Below are positions 62,501 through 64,000 of a stretch of DNA of 64,000 nt, in pieces. Within the stretch, counting starts at the first letter, position 1; each line of letters opens with the position of its first letter. The translations under genes were made by a program, and so were the position numbers. A model generated the notes under the pieces. The model did no database searches, was not told the origin of the DNA, and saw only the letters and a list, made by a program, of their open reading frames with translations. Location of the stretch: contig CM082584.2 in NCBI GenBank assembly GCA_040954595.2, positions 6,386,001-6,450,000 on the forward strand. The letters run 5' to 3'. This stretch comes from Balanoglossus misakiensis. Taxonomy: Eukaryota; Hemichordata.

Positions 62501-63269
62501 CAATATTTCAGTTGACCCCAGACGTTCCTCGTAAGTGTCGAAATCACCTGGGTACATGTATGTATCTTTGCATGCTGAAATGTATATCGCACAAACAACA
62601 GGCTCTGTTTTCTCTGTCAACTTCGTGAGCTCTACCGGTATTTTGAGATATGTACCACTTCAAAGTTTAGAGTCGACACACTGACTCGGTTGCGAGGTTT
62701 CCTATGACCATCAAGCCTCCTTTAAGGTGGTACACGCCTCAAAAATAAAACGTCTTAAACTTTTTATCAAATGATGCACATTCACAAGATTACAGGCTAA
62801 AAACTGGCCCGCCATGCTAAAAAATACAATTTCATTTCACGATTCCATTTTCATAACTGTCAAAGTTTTACAATAGTACTAGGTTATAAAAAGTTTGAAG
62901 TTTTTTTACAGGTCATAAATATGAAAAAAGTTTTATTGTGAACTTTAAAAAAAAAACAATTTATTTCACAGGTATGCATTTCAACTATAGCCCTCTAAGA
63001 GCTGGCCTTCTCAATTGATGGGAAAAACTTGTAAGTGTGAAAGCATGGTGCCAAGTCTGGATTACACTTAATGATGGAAGAATATAGAGTTTATTCTGTG
63101 GTGGCATAGAGGAGGTCTACAGCGGTCAATTGTCTACTTTGATGGAGTTACGCAAACAATATCTCCGCAAGAGTCAATTACCTGTCTTATTTGCCAATGT
63201 GGAGCCATCATCCCCTGCTACCACGGCGATCGCTATGGCAACAGCGATGCTAATCTTCATCAAGTGCAT
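35554..63269 (-). CDS. FGFR: Fibroblast growth factor receptor (receptor tyrosine kinase)
   Basis: Single-pass receptor tyrosine kinase for FGF ligands at the cell surface. Exons: 63182-63269, 61225-61505, 56066-56195, 55382-55551, 53923-54015, 41958-42090, 41419-41633, 40711-40844, 40144-40268, 39614-39724, 38547-38737, 37734-37856, 37160-37368, 35984-36089, 35554-35721. They join in phase to 758 codons plus TGA. Order: signal peptide ([19 protein letters not shown]); acid box (EEENGEE); Ig domain 2 (FRCSADG … DYTCVV); Ig domain 3 (LRCEV … YVCWASNS); TM about 320-343; juxtamembrane segment; kinase. The kinase has GEGAFG (423-428), VAVK (Lys453), HRDLAARN (Asp562), DFG (580-582), paired activation-loop Tyr592/593 and [10 protein letters not shown], so it should be active. 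DYLSL (704-708) occupies the PLC-gamma-site position. An acceptor at 63312 implies an upstream 5'-UTR exon. Oddities: no recognised Ig domain 1, an extra 31-codon exon in Ig 3, and a C-terminus ending STV. Confidence 0.94.
36171..36263. mobile_element. TTAA short MITE, family C, copy 1
   Basis: About 93 bp with inverted ends GTAACCCTTTTACCATCATG and GGGGGTGGAAGGGTTAC, around the conserved phrase AAATCCATTG. It is the most diverged of three copies; its terminal TTAA is altered to GTAAC. It lies in an FGFR intron. Confidence 0.75.
37083..37140. repeat. CTGT/CT microsatellite
   Basis: A pyrimidine-rich simple repeat of CTGT units followed by CT units, in an FGFR intron about 20 bases downstream of the donor of exon 37160-37368. 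Confidence 0.85.
37970..38465. repeat. Diverged direct duplication in an FGFR intron
   Basis: Two stretches of about 200 bases share, in order, GGACACTAC, ATAATGCA, a TCATC/TCACC-type segment and GTGTTATC or CTGTTATC. The second pass lies about 140 bases after the first. Similarity is patchy, so the boundaries are approximate. Confidence 0.45.
40933..41025. mobile_element. TTAA short MITE, family C, copy 2
   Basis: 93 bp bounded by TTAACCCAATCACCACC and its inverted partner GGGGGTGAAAGGGTTAA, with TAATCCATTGTTTCCTATGG inside. It lies in the FGFR intron upstream of the juxtamembrane exon. Confidence 0.85.
45736..45828. mobile_element. TTAA short MITE, family C, copy 3
   Basis: 93 bp, TTAACCCTTTCACCACCA at one end and GGGGTGAGAGGGGTTAA at the other, with CCAAATCCATTGTTTTCTAT inside. 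It lies in the long FGFR intron. Confidence 0.85.
51309..51540. mobile_element. TTAA foldback MITE, family A, copy 3 (truncated)
   Basis: It starts with the intact left end TTAAAGGGACAAAGTCTCTC and runs past the palindromic centre, but stops at AAACGGGATGG. About 120 bases of the right arm, including the right terminus, are missing. It lies in the long FGFR intron. Confidence 0.87.
53741..53904. mobile_element. 164-bp TTAA hairpin element beside an FGFR splice donor
   Basis: It begins TTAAAGGTATACAGTCACCT and ends AGGTGACCGGATACCTTTAA, an imperfect inverted repeat with TTAA at both ends. Its near end is 18 bases inside the intron from the donor of exon 53923-54015. The termini differ from families A and C. 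Confidence 0.82.
55085..55215. repeat. About 62-bp tandem repeat, two copies
   Basis: The phrases TTTCCCTAACTTGTTACAAA (first copy CTTCCCTAACTCGTTACAAA) and GGACAAATTTGCATATTGA recur with a period of about 62 bases, followed by a partial third start. It lies in the FGFR intron between exons 53923-54015 and 55382-55551. Confidence 0.8.
58384..58460. mobile_element. Fragment of a TTAA-ended repeat
   Basis: It shares TGGAGTAGAACAAGAAA and AGTTACAGCTA…TGTCCCTTTAA with the stretch ending at 18895. The left boundary is unknown. Confidence 0.5.
60980..61190. mobile_element. CG-rich TIR MITE, family B, copy 3 (full length)
   Basis: A 211-bp element opening TACTGTAAAACACTTTATTT and closing with its inverted form AAAGTGTTTTACAGTA; both terminal repeats carry TTTTCGCG-type blocks. 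It is the best preserved copy of the family. It ends 34 bases from the donor of FGFR exon 61225-61505. Confidence 0.87.
61506..63181 (-). other. FGFR intron 1, where an Ig-1 exon would be expected
   Basis: Vertebrate FGFRs carry the Ig domain 1 exon between the signal peptide and acid-box exons. Reading the minus strand, I see no Ig-like Cys/Trp pattern here. The only phase-compatible candidate exon is 62461-62574, which does not look like an Ig domain. Confidence 0.6.
62461..62574 (-). other. Possible phase-1 cassette exon in FGFR intron 1
   Basis: An open stretch of 114 bases lies between a good acceptor (tttcag) and a donor (gtaaag). It starts with two bases of a codon and ends with one, exactly what could be inserted between exons 1 and 2 without breaking the frame. 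It would encode 38 residues, including [15 protein letters not shown], with four Cys in all. No known domain is recognised. It may be chance. Confidence 0.3.
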
Positions 63270-64000
63270 TTTGGCAGTTGCTCACATTTCCCAGAGGTGC
63301 ACTAAAGAAATCTGGAAGAAAGAAAAACGGAAAGAATTTCTTCAGTTTAAGCTGTGAAGAAATTTTTAATCTCATTTCCTGGGAGATACAAGAACATATA
63401 CCGTAATGATGTTTTCAATCTACTTAAATCAGCACTGGGCTTTCTTTTTCCTTTGACGCGTGCAATCTTGATCATAATGCATTCACCAATCAAACGCTAT
63501 CACAAAAATCATACAAACACTTAATCCAATAATGGGTTTACGCCTAACCCCAAACACCTTCTGCTTTTAAGCCTACAAAAATTTCCACCATATTTTCTAC
63601 ACTTTTTTATCCTCACTTGATTTTTATCGCGCAATTAAATCTAGCTCATATCACTTATCCATTATTTGTTGTCTGAGAACTTCTGAACTTCTATTCATAA
63701 CTGTACAAAAAACCTGCAATCATAAACAAGTGCATATACTTTCTCCCATGTAAGACATCTTGCATTGAAAGCTCATGAAAGTCGTACAAGAAATACAGAT
63801 TATCTCACTTCCATTTCACAGACTGAATCAACATCTACCTTTAATTATAAAGTGGAACGTATAATCCAACTAAAGTGAAGATTTCCCAAACTTTATACAT
63901 TTCAAATTTACCGCACAATCTCAGAAGTACTCAAATCCCACAGGTCCTAATCTACGGGTCTTAAACATGAGAAAGGAGAAATTTCCCCAAACCCACACTC
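63270..64000 (-). other. FGFR 5' region
   Basis: On the minus strand a pyrimidine-rich tract ending cttccag at 63312 precedes the start codon by 42 bases. The first coding exon therefore probably has a short 5'-UTR part (63270-63311) and an upstream noncoding exon beyond it. No promoter is identified, and the transcription start may be outside the window. Confidence 0.5.

Overview
This is a eukaryotic nuclear window from an animal. The genes are split by many GT-AG introns, and the proteins read from them are clear metazoan orthologues. The compact gene order, the frequent short TTAA-flanked repeats and a single FGF receptor with a divergent tail suggest a marine invertebrate, perhaps an invertebrate deuterostome such as a cephalochordate or hemichordate. 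The species cannot be fixed from the sequence alone.

Layout: 1-3147 is the end of an 87-bp tandem satellite that continues past the left edge. 3669-15957 (minus) is ERCC4/XPF, the catalytic subunit of the XPF-ERCC1 repair nuclease, in 24 exons (877 residues). 16879-21500 (minus) is FARSA, the alpha subunit of cytosolic phenylalanyl-tRNA synthetase, in 11 exons (515 residues). 22529-27425 (plus) is an 825-residue protein with about nine membrane segments that I do not recognise. It lies head to head with FARSA across a 1-kb shared promoter region holding a TCTCGCGAGA motif. 27426-35553 has no gene I can support. 35554-63269 (minus) is an FGF receptor in 15 exons (758 residues) with introns of up to 11.8 kb. 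In all four genes the joined exons keep phase at every junction and the totals divide by three.

The genes do not form one pathway. Two are housekeeping genes (DNA repair, translation), one is an orphan membrane protein and one is a developmental receptor tyrosine kinase. The noncoding part is rich in small non-autonomous elements: a ~350-bp foldback family, a ~90-bp family and a 164-bp hairpin, all bounded by TTAA, plus a ~210-bp CG-rich family with ends like TACTGTAAAACAC. Several lie within a few tens of bases of splice sites.

The most notable observations are: two independent tandem duplications that copy FARSA splice donors into the introns; a higher-order repeat in the satellite; a GC-AG intron in XPF; the large GC-rich first exon of the orphan membrane protein; and an FGFR without a recognisable first Ig domain, with an extra Cys-containing exon in Ig domain 3 and a C-terminal PDZ-type ligand. 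I found no rRNA, tRNA, CRISPR array or intact transposase.
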